The notes under the pieces: model-generated
Seen by the model: only the letters and a program-made list of their open reading frames with translations
Database searches by the model: none
Told to the model about the DNA's origin: nothing
Made by a program: the position numbers and the translations under genes
Assembly (NCBI GenBank): GCA_964610175.1
Contig: CAZSVE010000072.1
Coordinates: forward strand, 1 to 16,059
Direction: 5' to 3'
Source of the DNA: CAZSVE01 sp964610175
GTDB lineage: Bacteria; Pseudomonadota; Gammaproteobacteria; HK1
Length of the DNA stretch: 16,059 nt
Shown: piece by piece, positions 1 to 6,273 of the stretch
Numbering within the stretch: the stretch's first letter is position 1
Layout of the letters: each line of letters opens with the position of its first letter

Positions 1-57
1 GTGCGTGAAGGAGGGCGAACGGTGGGCGCAGGTGTCGTGTCGAAAATTATCGAGTGA
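1..57 (+). CDS. tuf: Elongation factor Tu, C-terminal end only (partial)
   Basis: Frame 1 reads VREGGRTVGAGVVSKIIE and then TGA at 55-57. This is the highly conserved C-terminus of EF-Tu domain 3, the GTPase that delivers aminoacyl-tRNA to the ribosome. The rest of the gene lies upstream of the window. tuf directly before rpsJ is the usual str-to-S10 junction in beta- and gammaproteobacteria. The spacing to rpsJ is 53 bp. Whether this is the only tuf copy cannot be seen here. Confidence 0.95.
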   Translation: MREGGRTVGAGVVSKIIE

Positions 58-79
58 AGCTCCTATTTTGAATTTTCGA
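40..79 (+). repeat. 9-bp inverted repeat across the tuf stop
   Basis: TCGAAAATT at 40-48 is a perfect inverted repeat of AATTTTCGA at 71-79, separated by 22 nt that include the tuf stop codon. The arms are A/T-rich and no T-run follows, so it does not look like an intrinsic terminator. It could form a weak stem-loop between tuf and rpsJ. Function is unknown. Confidence 0.4.
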
Positions 80-100
80 TAAAAGAAGAACTATTGAGAT

Positions 101-110
101 GGGGGGGGGG
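101..110 (+). repeat. G10 homopolymer at the rpsJ ribosome-binding site
   Basis: Ten Gs lie directly between an upstream in-frame ATG (99-101, sharing the first G) and the rpsJ ATG at 111. A G-run can pair with the CCUCC anti-Shine-Dalgarno through a G·U wobble, so it may serve as the ribosome-binding site. Mononucleotide runs this long are prone to slippage. The only other Shine-Dalgarno-like bases nearby are AGAAGAA at about 84-90. Confidence 0.75.
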
Positions 111-422
111 ATGGCGAACCAACGTATACGCATTCGGTTAAAAGCTTTTGATCATCGATTGATTGATCAATCAGCGCAGGAGATTGTAGATACAGCTAAA
201 AGGACGGGTGCTCAGATTCGCGGGCCAATTCCGTTGCCGACTCGGAAGGAACGGTTTACTGTCTTGATTTCTCCTCATGTTAATAAAGATGCCCGTGATC
301 AGTACGAGATCAGAACTCATAAGCGGCTTATGGATATTATTGATCCAACTGATAAAACGGTTGATGCATTAATGAAGCTTGATTTGGCTGCTGGTGTAGA
401 TGTGCAGCTGAAAGTTTCGTAG
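111..422 (+). CDS. rpsJ: 30S ribosomal protein S10
   Basis: The product is 103 residues, the same length as E. coli S10, and carries the typical start NQRIRIRLKAFDHRLID and the conserved PIPLPTRKERFT segment (about residues 43-54). S10 sits in the head of the 30S subunit and also partners NusB in antitermination. The ATG at 111 is chosen because it gives the family N-terminus; an in-frame ATG at 99 would add Met-Gly-Gly-Gly. Ten consecutive Gs (101-110) abut the start codon and occupy the place of a normal Shine-Dalgarno sequence. It is the first gene of the S10 operon, 75 bp before rplC. Confidence 0.97.
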   Translation: MANQRIRIRLKAFDHRLIDQSAQEIVDTAKRTGAQIRGPIPLPTRKERFTVLISPHVNKDARDQYEIRTHKRLMDIIDPTDKTVDALMKLDLAAGVDVQLKVS

Positions 423-497
423 AACGGTGATTCTGCGGATTTGTTGAGAGCTAAGCGTCAAAGCCTGATGGGCTAAAAGCATAAAGGCAGAGTAAAA

Positions 498-1142
498 ATG
501 CCAATCGGATTAATTGGTCGTAAGTGTGGGATGACACGTGTATTTACCGAAGAAGGTGTATCTATCCCTGTAACAGTGATCGAAGTAGATTCGAATAATG
601 TCACACAGGTGAAAAATAAGAAAACGGATGGATATTATGCGATTCAAGTAACTACCGGTTCACGGAAGGTTAATCGTATTGTGAAGTCGGAAGCGGGCCA
701 TTTTGCCAAGGTTGGTGTTGATGCGGGTAGAGGATTGTGGGAATTTCGTTTAACCGATAAAGAACATGAAGATGTTTTTGTCGGGCAAGAAATTACTCTT
801 GGTATTTTGTGCCCCAAGCAAAGGGTGGATATTACGGGAGTGTCTATCGGCAAGGGGTATGCTGGTGTGGTGAAGCGCCATAATTTTCGTACTCAGGATG
901 CATCTCATGGTAATTCTTTGTCGCATCGTGCGCCTGGTTCTATTGGTCAGAATCAAACTCCTGGGCGGGTCTTCAAGGGGAAACGTATGGCTGGCCATAT
1001 GGGTAATGTACGACGAACGATGCAGAATCTTGAAGTAATTCAGGTGGATGAAGCACGCAAGTTCGTTTTGATTAAAGGAGCTGTTCCTGGGCCCAAGGGG
1101 GGTGATGTGGTTCTGAATGTTACCTGTAAAGTGGGTTGTTGA
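498..1142 (+). CDS. rplC: 50S ribosomal protein L3
   Basis: The product is 214 residues, close to E. coli L3 (209). It begins with the conserved IGLIGRKCGMTRVF and contains the L3 signature region around residues 130-165, including GSIGQNQTPG. In relatives one glutamine there is N5-methylated by PrmB (equivalent to Q151 here, by family knowledge). L3 binds 23S rRNA early in 50S assembly and reaches toward the peptidyl transferase centre. The ATG at 498 follows an AAAGGCAGAG ribosome-binding site. rplD begins 12 bp downstream. Confidence 0.97.
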   Translation: MPIGLIGRKCGMTRVFTEEGVSIPVTVIEVDSNNVTQVKNKKTDGYYAIQVTTGSRKVNRIVKSEAGHFAKVGVDAGRGLWEFRLTDKEHEDVFVGQEITLGILCPKQRVDITGVSIGKGYAGVVKRHNFRTQDASHGNSLSHRAPGSIGQNQTPGRVFKGKRMAGHMGNVRRTMQNLEVIQVDEARKFVLIKGAVPGPKGGDVVLNVTCKVGC

Positions 1143-1154
1143 GAGGAGTGGGTA

Positions 1155-1766
1155 ATGGAGCTTGCTATAACAGAGGGTAGTATCGCAGAAAAGATTGTTG
1201 TTTCTGATGAGGTTTTTGCGATGGGTTTTAATGCCCCCTTGATTCACCAGGCTGTTACTACGTACCTTGCCAATGGGCGAGGTGGAACGCGGAAGCAGAA
1301 AAGTCGATCGGATGTGCGGGGAGGGGGTGCTAAGCCCTACCGGCAAAAAGGGACTGGGCGCGCTCGTGCGGGGAGTACAAGGAGCCCTTTGTGGCGAGGG
1401 GGAGGGGTGACTTTTGCTGCGCGGCCTAAAAGTTATGCCCGGAAGTTAAATAGGAGAATGTATCGGGGAGCGCTGCGCTCAATACTTTCCGAGCTGGTTA
1501 GGCAGAGGCGTTTTATAGTGGTGAGAGAGTTTTCCGTGATGTGTCCTAAGACGCGTGAAGTGGTTGAACGATTATGTAAACTTGGTCTGTTGAATGCGCT
1601 GATTGTAACCGGGTATCTAGAAGAGAATCTAGCCCTCTCTGTTCGGAATCTCAAATCGGTTGATGTTGTGGAGGTTAGTCAACTTAATCCAGTGAATCTT
1701 ATTGGGCGTGAAAAGGTGTTGATTACTGTATCTGGTTTACGGAAGCTTGAAGAAAGATTGAAATGA
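1155..1766 (+). CDS. rplD: 50S ribosomal protein L4
   Basis: The product is 203 residues (E. coli 201). The conserved extended loop that lines the exit tunnel is visible at about residues 41-95, with GTRKQKSRSDVRGGG and KPYRQKGTGRARAG. L4 binds 23S rRNA and in E. coli also represses its own S10 operon; whether that control exists here is unknown, since the leader looks different. The start at 1155 follows GAGAGGAG. The stop overlaps the rplW start by 4 bp (ATGA), which implies translational coupling. G-rich stretches at 1318-1327 encode the loop glycines. Confidence 0.97.
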   Translation: MELAITEGSIAEKIVVSDEVFAMGFNAPLIHQAVTTYLANGRGGTRKQKSRSDVRGGGAKPYRQKGTGRARAGSTRSPLWRGGGVTFAARPKSYARKLNRRMYRGALRSILSELVRQRRFIVVREFSVMCPKTREVVERLCKLGLLNALIVTGYLEENLALSVRNLKSVDVVEVSQLNPVNLIGREKVLITVSGLRKLEERLK

Positions 1767-2080
1767 ATAAAAACCGTATGATGACAATATTGCGGTTTCC
1801 GCACCTCTCTGAAAAGTCTGAGTGGGTGGCGGATGAGCATCGTCAAATTGTATTTCATGTGGCTACGGACGCGAACAAGTTGGAAATTAAAAAGGCTGTG
1901 GAAGGGATGTTTGATGTTAAAGTAAAGAGGATTTGTACTCTTAATGTAAAAGGGAAGAGAAAATTGGTAAGGGGTAGTCGAGGGCGACGTTTTGGGCGTC
2001 GAGTGGGATGGAAAAAAGCGTATGTTATGCTGGAATCTGGTAACGATATTGATTTCCTAAATGTTGTGTCGACCGTTTAG
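1763..2080 (+). CDS. rplW: 50S ribosomal protein L23
   Basis: The product is 105 residues (E. coli 100). It aligns at the N-terminus as a short lead, then ILRFPHLSEKSE, and near the C-terminus as GRRVGWKKAYVML. L23 lies at the exit of the peptide tunnel and is the docking site for trigger factor and SRP. The ATG at 1763 overlaps the rplD stop and gives the family N-terminus; later ATGs at 1778 and 1781 are possible but less likely. rplB follows after 16 bp. Confidence 0.96.
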   Translation: MNKNRMMTILRFPHLSEKSEWVADEHRQIVFHVATDANKLEIKKAVEGMFDVKVKRICTLNVKGKRKLVRGSRGRRFGRRVGWKKAYVMLESGNDIDFLNVVSTV

Positions 2081-2096
2081 ATAGAGGCTTTACGCT

Positions 2097-2924
2097 ATGC
2101 CGTTAGTAAAAATAAAGCCCACATCACCTGGCAGGCGAGGGGCGGTTAAGGTAGTAACTCCAAATCTTCATAAAGGTGATCCCTATAGTTCATTGGTTTG
2201 TAAAAAGACAAAAGGGGGGGGGCGGAACAATAAAGGTCGAATTACAGTTCGGCATCGGGGTGGCGGTCACAAACAACGTTATCGGATTATAGATTTTAAG
2301 CGTGATAAAGATGGCGTATTTGGACAAGTTGAGCGTATAGAATATGATCCTGTACGTAGTGCGCATATTGCGCTTTTAGTGTACGGCGATGGGGAGCGTC
2401 GATATATTATTGCTTCTAAAGGTCTTGAAGTCGGCAATATGCTTTTATCTGGAGTAAGTCCCCCCATCAAGATCGGTAATGCGTTGCCGCTTCGTAGTAT
2501 TCCTGTAGGGACAACTATACATTGTGTTGAGTTTAAACCCGGTAAGGGAGCTCAGCTTGCTCGTAGTGCTGGGGCAGCAGTGCAGCTAATTGCCAGAGAA
2601 GCCGGTTTTGCTACGTTGAGGCTTCGATCTGGGGAACTACGCAAGGTTTCGGTTGAGTGTAGGGCTACCGTAGGGGAAGTTGGTAATGCTGAGTATGGGC
2701 TGCGCAAGCTAGGTAAGGCTGGGGCCGCCAGATGGCGAGGAATTAGGCCGACAGTGCGGGGAGTTGCAATGAATCCTATCGATCATCCGCACGGTGGTGG
2801 TGAAGGGCGTAGTTCGGGTGGGCGCCACCCGGTAACGCCGTGGGGAGTGCCGACTAAGGGGTATAAGACACGACATAATAAGCGTACGGGTCACTTGATT
2901 GTGCGTGCGCGGAAGAAGCGTTAA
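2097..2924 (+). CDS. rplB: 50S ribosomal protein L2
   Basis: The product is 275 residues (E. coli 273). The OB-fold region at about 40-110 includes GGGRNNKGRITVRHRGGGHK, and the C-terminal region has the near-invariant DHPHGGGEG at 229-237, whose histidine (H230 here, H229 in E. coli) lies close to the peptidyl transferase centre. L2 binds 23S rRNA and supports subunit association. The start at 2097 has AGAGG nine bases upstream. A G9 run at 2214-2222 encodes three consecutive GGG glycines. rpsS begins 25 bp downstream. Confidence 0.98.
   Translation: MPLVKIKPTSPGRRGAVKVVTPNLHKGDPYSSLVCKKTKGGGRNNKGRITVRHRGGGHKQRYRIIDFKRDKDGVFGQVERIEYDPVRSAHIALLVYGDGERRYIIASKGLEVGNMLLSGVSPPIKIGNALPLRSIPVGTTIHCVEFKPGKGAQLARSAGAAVQLIAREAGFATLRLRSGELRKVSVECRATVGEVGNAEYGLRKLGKAGAARWRGIRPTVRGVAMNPIDHPHGGGEGRSSGGRHPVTPWGVPTKGYKTRHNKRTGHLIVRARKKR
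2214..2222 (+). repeat. G9 homopolymer inside rplB
   Basis: Nine Gs read as GGG GGG GGG, giving Gly40-Gly42 of L2, preceded by three As. The reading frame continues correctly into the conserved RNNKGRIT segment, so the run is in frame as written. A slippage or sequencing error of one base here would truncate L2. Confidence 0.8.
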
Positions 2925-2949
2925 TTTGAATTAAGGGAGGGGATGACCG

Positions 2950-3225
2950 GTGTCGCGTTCGGTAAAGAAAGGCCCATTTGTAGATTACCATTTAGCTAAA
3001 AAGGTTGCTGACGCCAAGGCGTCAGGCGCAAAGCGACCAATTAAAACTTGGTCTCGGTGTTCTATGATCGTGCCGGAAATGGTTGGCTTTACTATAGCAG
3101 TACATAACGGGCGGCAACATATTCCGATTCTCATTACTGAAAATATGGTGGGGCATAAGCTTGGGGAATTTTCACCGACTCATACATTTAAGGGTCATTC
3201 TGGGGATCGGAGGGTGAAGAAATGA
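2950..3225 (+). CDS. rpsS: 30S ribosomal protein S19 (GTG start)
   Basis: The product is 91 residues (E. coli 92): MSRSVKKGPFVDYHL at the start and the S19 signature ITENMVGHKLGEFSPTH at 62-78. S19 is in the 30S head next to S13 and contacts the A-site finger of the 50S. The start codon is GTG at 2950, after a strong GGGAGGGG; the ATG at 2943 is in another frame. Canonically rplV follows almost immediately, but here 358 non-coding bases come first. Confidence 0.97.
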   Translation: MSRSVKKGPFVDYHLAKKVADAKASGAKRPIKTWSRCSMIVPEMVGFTIAVHNGRQHIPILITENMVGHKLGEFSPTHTFKGHSGDRRVKK

Positions 3226-3583
3226 GGTGTTTGTGTATGGCGCACAAACTTAATTAAAATTAGGAAGAGTGTTTCTGTTTGTACATGGCTCATGAGTTTA
3301 TTGCTTATATGTTTGTAGTGCAGACTTAGCTATAGTAAAGAAGGTATGAGTTTGAAAAGATTATGGTAATGATTTGATAAAGGCCTAATCTAACAGATCT
3401 GGTTGTCAAGGTTTTTTGGGTAAGGGAGAAAGGTTTGAATATTACTAATGTTATTGATATGTTTAGTTAGATCTCGGTTTACGAGAGATATAACGGCGGT
3501 ATTAGGTTTTTAGAGGTTAGGTTAGCTTGCGTAAACCTGCCTAGCTGTGCGTGTGGATTATAAGATTTTAGAGTAGATTATCG
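3226..3583 (+). other. 358-bp non-coding spacer, rpsS to rplV
   Basis: There is no gene here: all frames are broken by stops and no ORF reaches 60 codons. It is A/T-rich relative to the flanking genes. It holds the stem-loop at 3229-3249 and a 5-bp TCTCG/CGAGA hairpin at 3472-3486. AAGGGAG at 3422-3428 is followed by a TTG that opens only 11 codons. In most bacteria rpsS and rplV are almost contiguous, so this is added sequence rather than the remains of a standard neighbour. Confidence 0.8.
3229..3249 (+). repeat. Stem-loop just after rpsS
   Basis: GTTTGTG (3229-3235) pairs perfectly with CACAAAC (3243-3249) around a 7-nt loop, starting four bases after the rpsS stop. The downstream bases are TTAATTAAAATTA, not a clean T-run. 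It could be a 3'-end stabilising or processing hairpin, or a weak terminator. Confidence 0.5.
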
Positions 3584-3922
3584 ATGGATACGACAGCAAA
3601 GCTAAGATTTGCTAGGATTTCACCACAGAAAGTTAGATTGATCGCTGATCAAGTGCGGGGTTTGCAGGTAGAGCGTGCTGTAGATTTGCTTGCGCTTAGT
3701 AAGAAAAAGGCAGCTAAAATTGTTAAGAAAGTGCTGAATGCTGCAATTGCAAATGCAGATCATAATGAAGGTGCAGATATTGATAAACTTTTTGTTAGGG
3801 TGATTTGTATTGATCAGGGGCCAAGTTATAAGCGGATTCGAGCCCGTGCTAGGGGGCGGGCAAATAGGATATTAAAGCGAACGAGTCATATTACGCTTAT
3901 GGTGTCTGATGTTAATTCTTAA
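3584..3922 (+). CDS. rplV: 50S ribosomal protein L22
   Basis: The product is 112 residues (E. coli 110). It has the ISPQKVRLIADQVRG start, NAAIANADHNEGADID in the middle, and the C-terminal RANRILKRTSHITLMVSD. The basic hairpin that lines the exit tunnel is at about residues 82-96. L22 binds all domains of 23S rRNA and shapes the tunnel constriction. The ATG at 3584 is the only start giving the family N-terminus. Its ribosome-binding site is weak (TAGAG about 10 bases upstream). The gene is isolated between two long spacers, which is atypical. Confidence 0.96.
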   Translation: MDTTAKLRFARISPQKVRLIADQVRGLQVERAVDLLALSKKKAAKIVKKVLNAAIANADHNEGADIDKLFVRVICIDQGPSYKRIRARARGRANRILKRTSHITLMVSDVNS

Positions 3923-3939
3923 TTAGCGGCAGCTAATTA
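3920..3939 (+). repeat. Perfect 8-bp stem-loop overlapping the rplV stop
   Basis: TAATTAGC (3920-3927) pairs perfectly with GCTAATTA (3932-3939) around a GGCA tetraloop. The rplV stop codon TAA (3920-3922) forms the base of the stem. No T-run follows, so an RNA processing or stabilising role is as plausible as termination. Confidence 0.6.
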
Positions 3940-4217
3940 TGTGTAGGATTGCGATCTTTATTTATGTCGGACAAGGGTCAATATGACTTCAAGGATGAAA
4001 GTGCCTGCTGAGAGAGATGCAATGGCATAATCTGTAAGGGCTTTTGCAGCTTAGGACTAGAATATTGTATAAGTTGCTTTTTTGCTTTATTTTTCTCTTT
4101 TTGTAGCCTGTTTTGGCCTTAGTGGAGTTTTTCATCATCCTGTGATCGGATTTTTAGCCAAAGGTTTATTAGGCTACGGGATTATTGCCCGAAATATAAA
4201 ACCCCGAGATTAATGAT
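3923..4217 (+). other. 295-bp non-coding spacer, rplV to rpsC
   Basis: No ORF of useful size is present. From left to right it holds the stem-loop overlapping the rplV stop, the terminator-like element at 4046-4083, a pyrimidine-rich stretch at about 4078-4105, and small hairpins TAGCC/GGCTA (4155-4176) and CGGG/CCCG (4177-4191) just before rpsC. I found no convincing sigma-70 promoter by eye. Standard S10 operons have only a few bases here. Confidence 0.75.
4046..4083 (+). terminator. Terminator-like hairpin plus T6 upstream of rpsC
   Basis: GCAGCTTA (4046-4053) pairs with TAAGTTGC (4070-4077) over 8 bp with one G·U, around a 16-nt loop, followed directly by six Ts (4078-4083) and further T-rich sequence. 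This is the form of an intrinsic terminator, although the stem is not G/C-rich. Since rpsC is essential and lies downstream, it would have to be leaky, regulated, or followed by a promoter. Confidence 0.4.
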
Positions 4218-4895
4218 ATGGGTCAAAAAGTTCATCCAACGGGTATTCGTTTAGGTATAGTTAAAGATTGGACATCTGTGTGGTATGCAGAGGGTCGGGA
4301 TTATGCGGAGAATCTAAATGCGGATCTTGCTGTGCGGGCTTTTTTGCAAAAGAAACTTGCACATGCATCTGTTAGTAGGATTGATATTTGGCGTCCGGCA
4401 AAGAATGCGCGTATTGTAATTCATACTGCGAGACCAGGTATTGTTATTGGTAAGAAGGGCCAAGATATCGAATCTTTACGGCATATGGTTTCCCTGATGA
4501 TGGGAGTGCCCGTGCATATTGGTGTGGAGGAAATTAGAAAACCTGAATTGGACGCGCATCTTGTGGCGGAAAGTGTTGCTAGCCAGTTGGTGCGGCGAAT
4601 TATGTTTCGTCGAGCCATGAAACGTGCTGTTGGTAATGCTATGAGGTTGGGTGCTGAAGGTATTAAGATAAATGTATCTGGGCGTTTGAGTGGTGCAGAA
4701 ATTGCGCGTTCGGAATGGTATCGGGAGGGGCGCGTTCCTTTGCATACGCTACGAGCTGATATTGATTATGGCTTTGCGGCGGCACGTACCACCTACGGTA
4801 TTATTGGTGTTAAAGTTTGGATATTTAAAGGGGAAATTTTCGAAAGATCCGTGCAAGCAAACCGAACTGATTCGGAGAAGGCCGCTGTTGATTGA
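4218..4895 (+). CDS. rpsC: 30S ribosomal protein S3
   Basis: The product is 225 residues (E. coli 233, betaproteobacteria vary at the C-terminus). It begins MGQKVHPTGIRLGIVKDW, and the KH domain carries the GKKG loop at 78-81. The C-terminal domain includes SGRLSGAEIARSEWYREGRVPL. S3 forms part of the mRNA entry channel with S4 and S5. The ATG at 4218 is fixed by homology; the nearby ATG at 4213 is out of frame. The ribosome-binding site is poor (GAG nine bases upstream), although the gene is detached from rplV. rplP follows after 68 bp. Confidence 0.97.
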   Translation: MGQKVHPTGIRLGIVKDWTSVWYAEGRDYAENLNADLAVRAFLQKKLAHASVSRIDIWRPAKNARIVIHTARPGIVIGKKGQDIESLRHMVSLMMGVPVHIGVEEIRKPELDAHLVAESVASQLVRRIMFRRAMKRAVGNAMRLGAEGIKINVSGRLSGAEIARSEWYREGRVPLHTLRADIDYGFAAARTTYGIIGVKVWIFKGEIFERSVQANRTDSEKAAVD

Positions 4896-4963
4896 AATGT
4901 TTTATGATCATTAGCAGGGTAGCTTTTTAGGTTCTTGGTATATTCTTATGAGGGAAAAATCCA

Positions 4964-5383
4964 ATGATGCTACAACCAAAGCGAACTAAGTATCGAAAAC
5001 AGCATAAGGGTAGAAATCGAGGGCTTGCCAATTCTGGGAATCGGGTTAGTTTTGGGGAGTATGCCCTGAAAGCTTCTACGAGGGGGCGTATTACTTCTCG
5101 TCAAATTGAGGCTGCTCGTCGCGCACTGACAAGGCACGTTAAGCGAGGAGCAAAGATATGGATTCGGGTTTTTCCTGATAAGCCGGTTACCAAGAAACCA
5201 TTAGAAGTTCGCCAGGGTAAAGGGAAAGGTAATGTTGAGTATTGGGTAGTTTTGGTGCAACCGGGGCGTGTGTTATATGAAATGGAAGGGGTAGATGAGC
5301 TTGTTGCACGAGAGGCATTCAAACGTGCAGGGGCGAAGTTGCCGGTACGGACTGTTTTTGAGACGCGAGCGTTAATTGGATGA
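4964..5383 (+). CDS. rplP: 50S ribosomal protein L16
   Basis: The product is 138 or 139 residues (E. coli 136), with LQPKRTKYRKQHKGRNRG at the start and GKGKGNVEYWV near residue 90. L16 binds the A-site region of 23S rRNA. In E. coli an arginine in this segment (near 82 here) is hydroxylated. Two adjacent ATGs exist: 4964, nine bases after AGGG, and 4967, which gives the family N-terminus MLQPKRT. I keep 4964 for its spacing, but 4967 is equally plausible. The stop overlaps rpmC by 4 bp. Confidence 0.96.
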   Translation: MMLQPKRTKYRKQHKGRNRGLANSGNRVSFGEYALKASTRGRITSRQIEAARRALTRHVKRGAKIWIRVFPDKPVTKKPLEVRQGKGKGNVEYWVVLVQPGRVLYEMEGVDELVAREAFKRAGAKLPVRTVFETRALIG

Positions 5384-5580
5384 AAGCAGCAGAGTTGCGA
5401 AAGAAAAATGATGATGAGTTGAGGGAAGAGCTTATTGGGCTTAGCCGTGAAGCGTTTAATTTGCGAATGCAAGCGGGTTCTGGGCAGATATTGAGGTATA
5501 GTCGGTTTAAGGTGATTCGGCGGGCGATTGCGCGCATAAAGACTATTATTAACGAACGGCAGCGAGTTAATATGGTATGA
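5380..5580 (+). CDS. rpmC: 50S ribosomal protein L29
   Basis: The product is 66 residues (E. coli 63). It is a two-helix hairpin protein with MKAAELRKKNDDELREEL at the start, FNLRMQAGSGQ in the turn region and a basic second helix IRRAIARIKTIINER. L29 lies next to L23 at the tunnel exit. It overlaps both neighbours by 4 bp (ATGA at 5380 with rplP and at 5577 with rpsQ), which implies coupled translation of rplP-rpmC-rpsQ; its own Shine-Dalgarno is weak. Confidence 0.95.
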   Translation: MKAAELRKKNDDELREELIGLSREAFNLRMQAGSGQILRYSRFKVIRRAIARIKTIINERQRVNMV

Positions 5581-5837
5581 AAGAAATGGAAAAATCGTCA
5601 TATGTTCTCGTGGGTCGAGTTATTAATGATAAAGTGGATAAAAGTGTTACTGTTCTCGTAGAGCGAAGAGTTAAACATCCACTGTACAAGAAGTATATTC
5701 GGCGATCGACAAAGTTTCATGTGCATGATGAGAAAAATATATCTCGAACCGGAGATGTAGTAAGTGTTTTGCAGTGTCGACCGATATCAAGGACGAAAGC
5801 ATGGCGTTTGCGGGAAGTTATCGTTAAGGCGCGTTAA
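5577..5837 (+). CDS. rpsQ: 30S ribosomal protein S17
   Basis: The product is 86 residues (E. coli 84), an OB-fold protein with LVGRVINDKVDKSVTVLVER at the start, HPLYKKYI, and the C-terminal half VSVLQCRPISRTKAWRL. S17 binds the 5' domain of 16S rRNA early in 30S assembly. The ATG overlaps the rpmC stop. In many bacteria rpsQ ends the S10 operon; here rplN starts 67 bp later, with no obvious terminator between, so the spc genes may be co-transcribed. Confidence 0.95.
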   Translation: MKEMEKSSYVLVGRVINDKVDKSVTVLVERRVKHPLYKKYIRRSTKFHVHDEKNISRTGDVVSVLQCRPISRTKAWRLREVIVKAR

Positions 5838-5904
5838 TACCTAACTTTATAGGTGATTGTAGATATTTTGCAGAGGCTCTGTGGGGAATTCGTGAGGGGC
5901 GTAT

Positions 5905-6273
5905 ATGATTCAGATGCAATCTATGTTAGATGCAGCAGACAACAGCGGTGCTCGGCGTTTAATGTGTATCAAAGTATTAGGAGGTTCTCATCGTCGCTAT
6001 GCACATATTGGCGATATTATTCGGGTTGCTATTAAAGAGGCAATTCCACGGGGCAAAGTTAAAAAAGGGGAGTTGTACCATGCAGTGGTGGTTCGTACGT
6101 GTAAAGGTGTGCGGCGTTCTGATGGATCGTTAATTCGGTTTGATAAAAATGCAGCTGTATTGCTCAATAATCAGTTTCAGCCTATTGGTACCCGCATTTT
6201 TGGTCCGGTTACGCGTGAGTTACGAACGGAGCGATTCATGAAAATCGTTTCGTTGGCTCCTGAGGTGTTGTAG
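5905..6273 (+). CDS. rplN: 50S ribosomal protein L14
   Basis: The product is 122 residues, close to the usual 122-123. It starts MIQMQSMLDAADNSGARRL, has the basic segment EAIPRGKVKKGE in the middle, and ends in FGPVTRELRTERFMKIVSLA, which reads as betaproteobacterial. L14 contacts 16S helix 14 (bridge B8) and L19. The start at 5905 follows GTGAGGGG at a good distance. It normally heads the spc operon with rplX close behind, but a 331-bp spacer intervenes here. Confidence 0.97.
   Translation: MIQMQSMLDAADNSGARRLMCIKVLGGSHRRYAHIGDIIRVAIKEAIPRGKVKKGELYHAVVVRTCKGVRRSDGSLIRFDKNAAVLLNNQFQPIGTRIFGPVTRELRTERFMKIVSLAPEVL

Noticed and set aside
750..1346. 198-codon minus-strand ORF opposite rplC and rplD
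   Set aside because: It is antisense to two certain ribosomal protein genes and resembles no family; it is a shadow of their codon use.
1314..1410. G-rich stretches in rplD as a G-quadruplex
   Set aside because: Only paired tracts such as GGGGAGGGGG and GGGGGAGGGG occur, far apart; they are explained by glycine and arginine codons of the L4 loop.
3435..3470. 11-codon TTG ORF after AAGGGAG in the rpsS-rplV spacer
   Set aside because: Too short and started by TTG; without conservation data it cannot be separated from chance.
5101..5601. 166-codon minus-strand ORF opposite rplP, rpmC and rpsQ
   Set aside because: Antisense shadow of conserved overlapping genes, with no recognisable domain.
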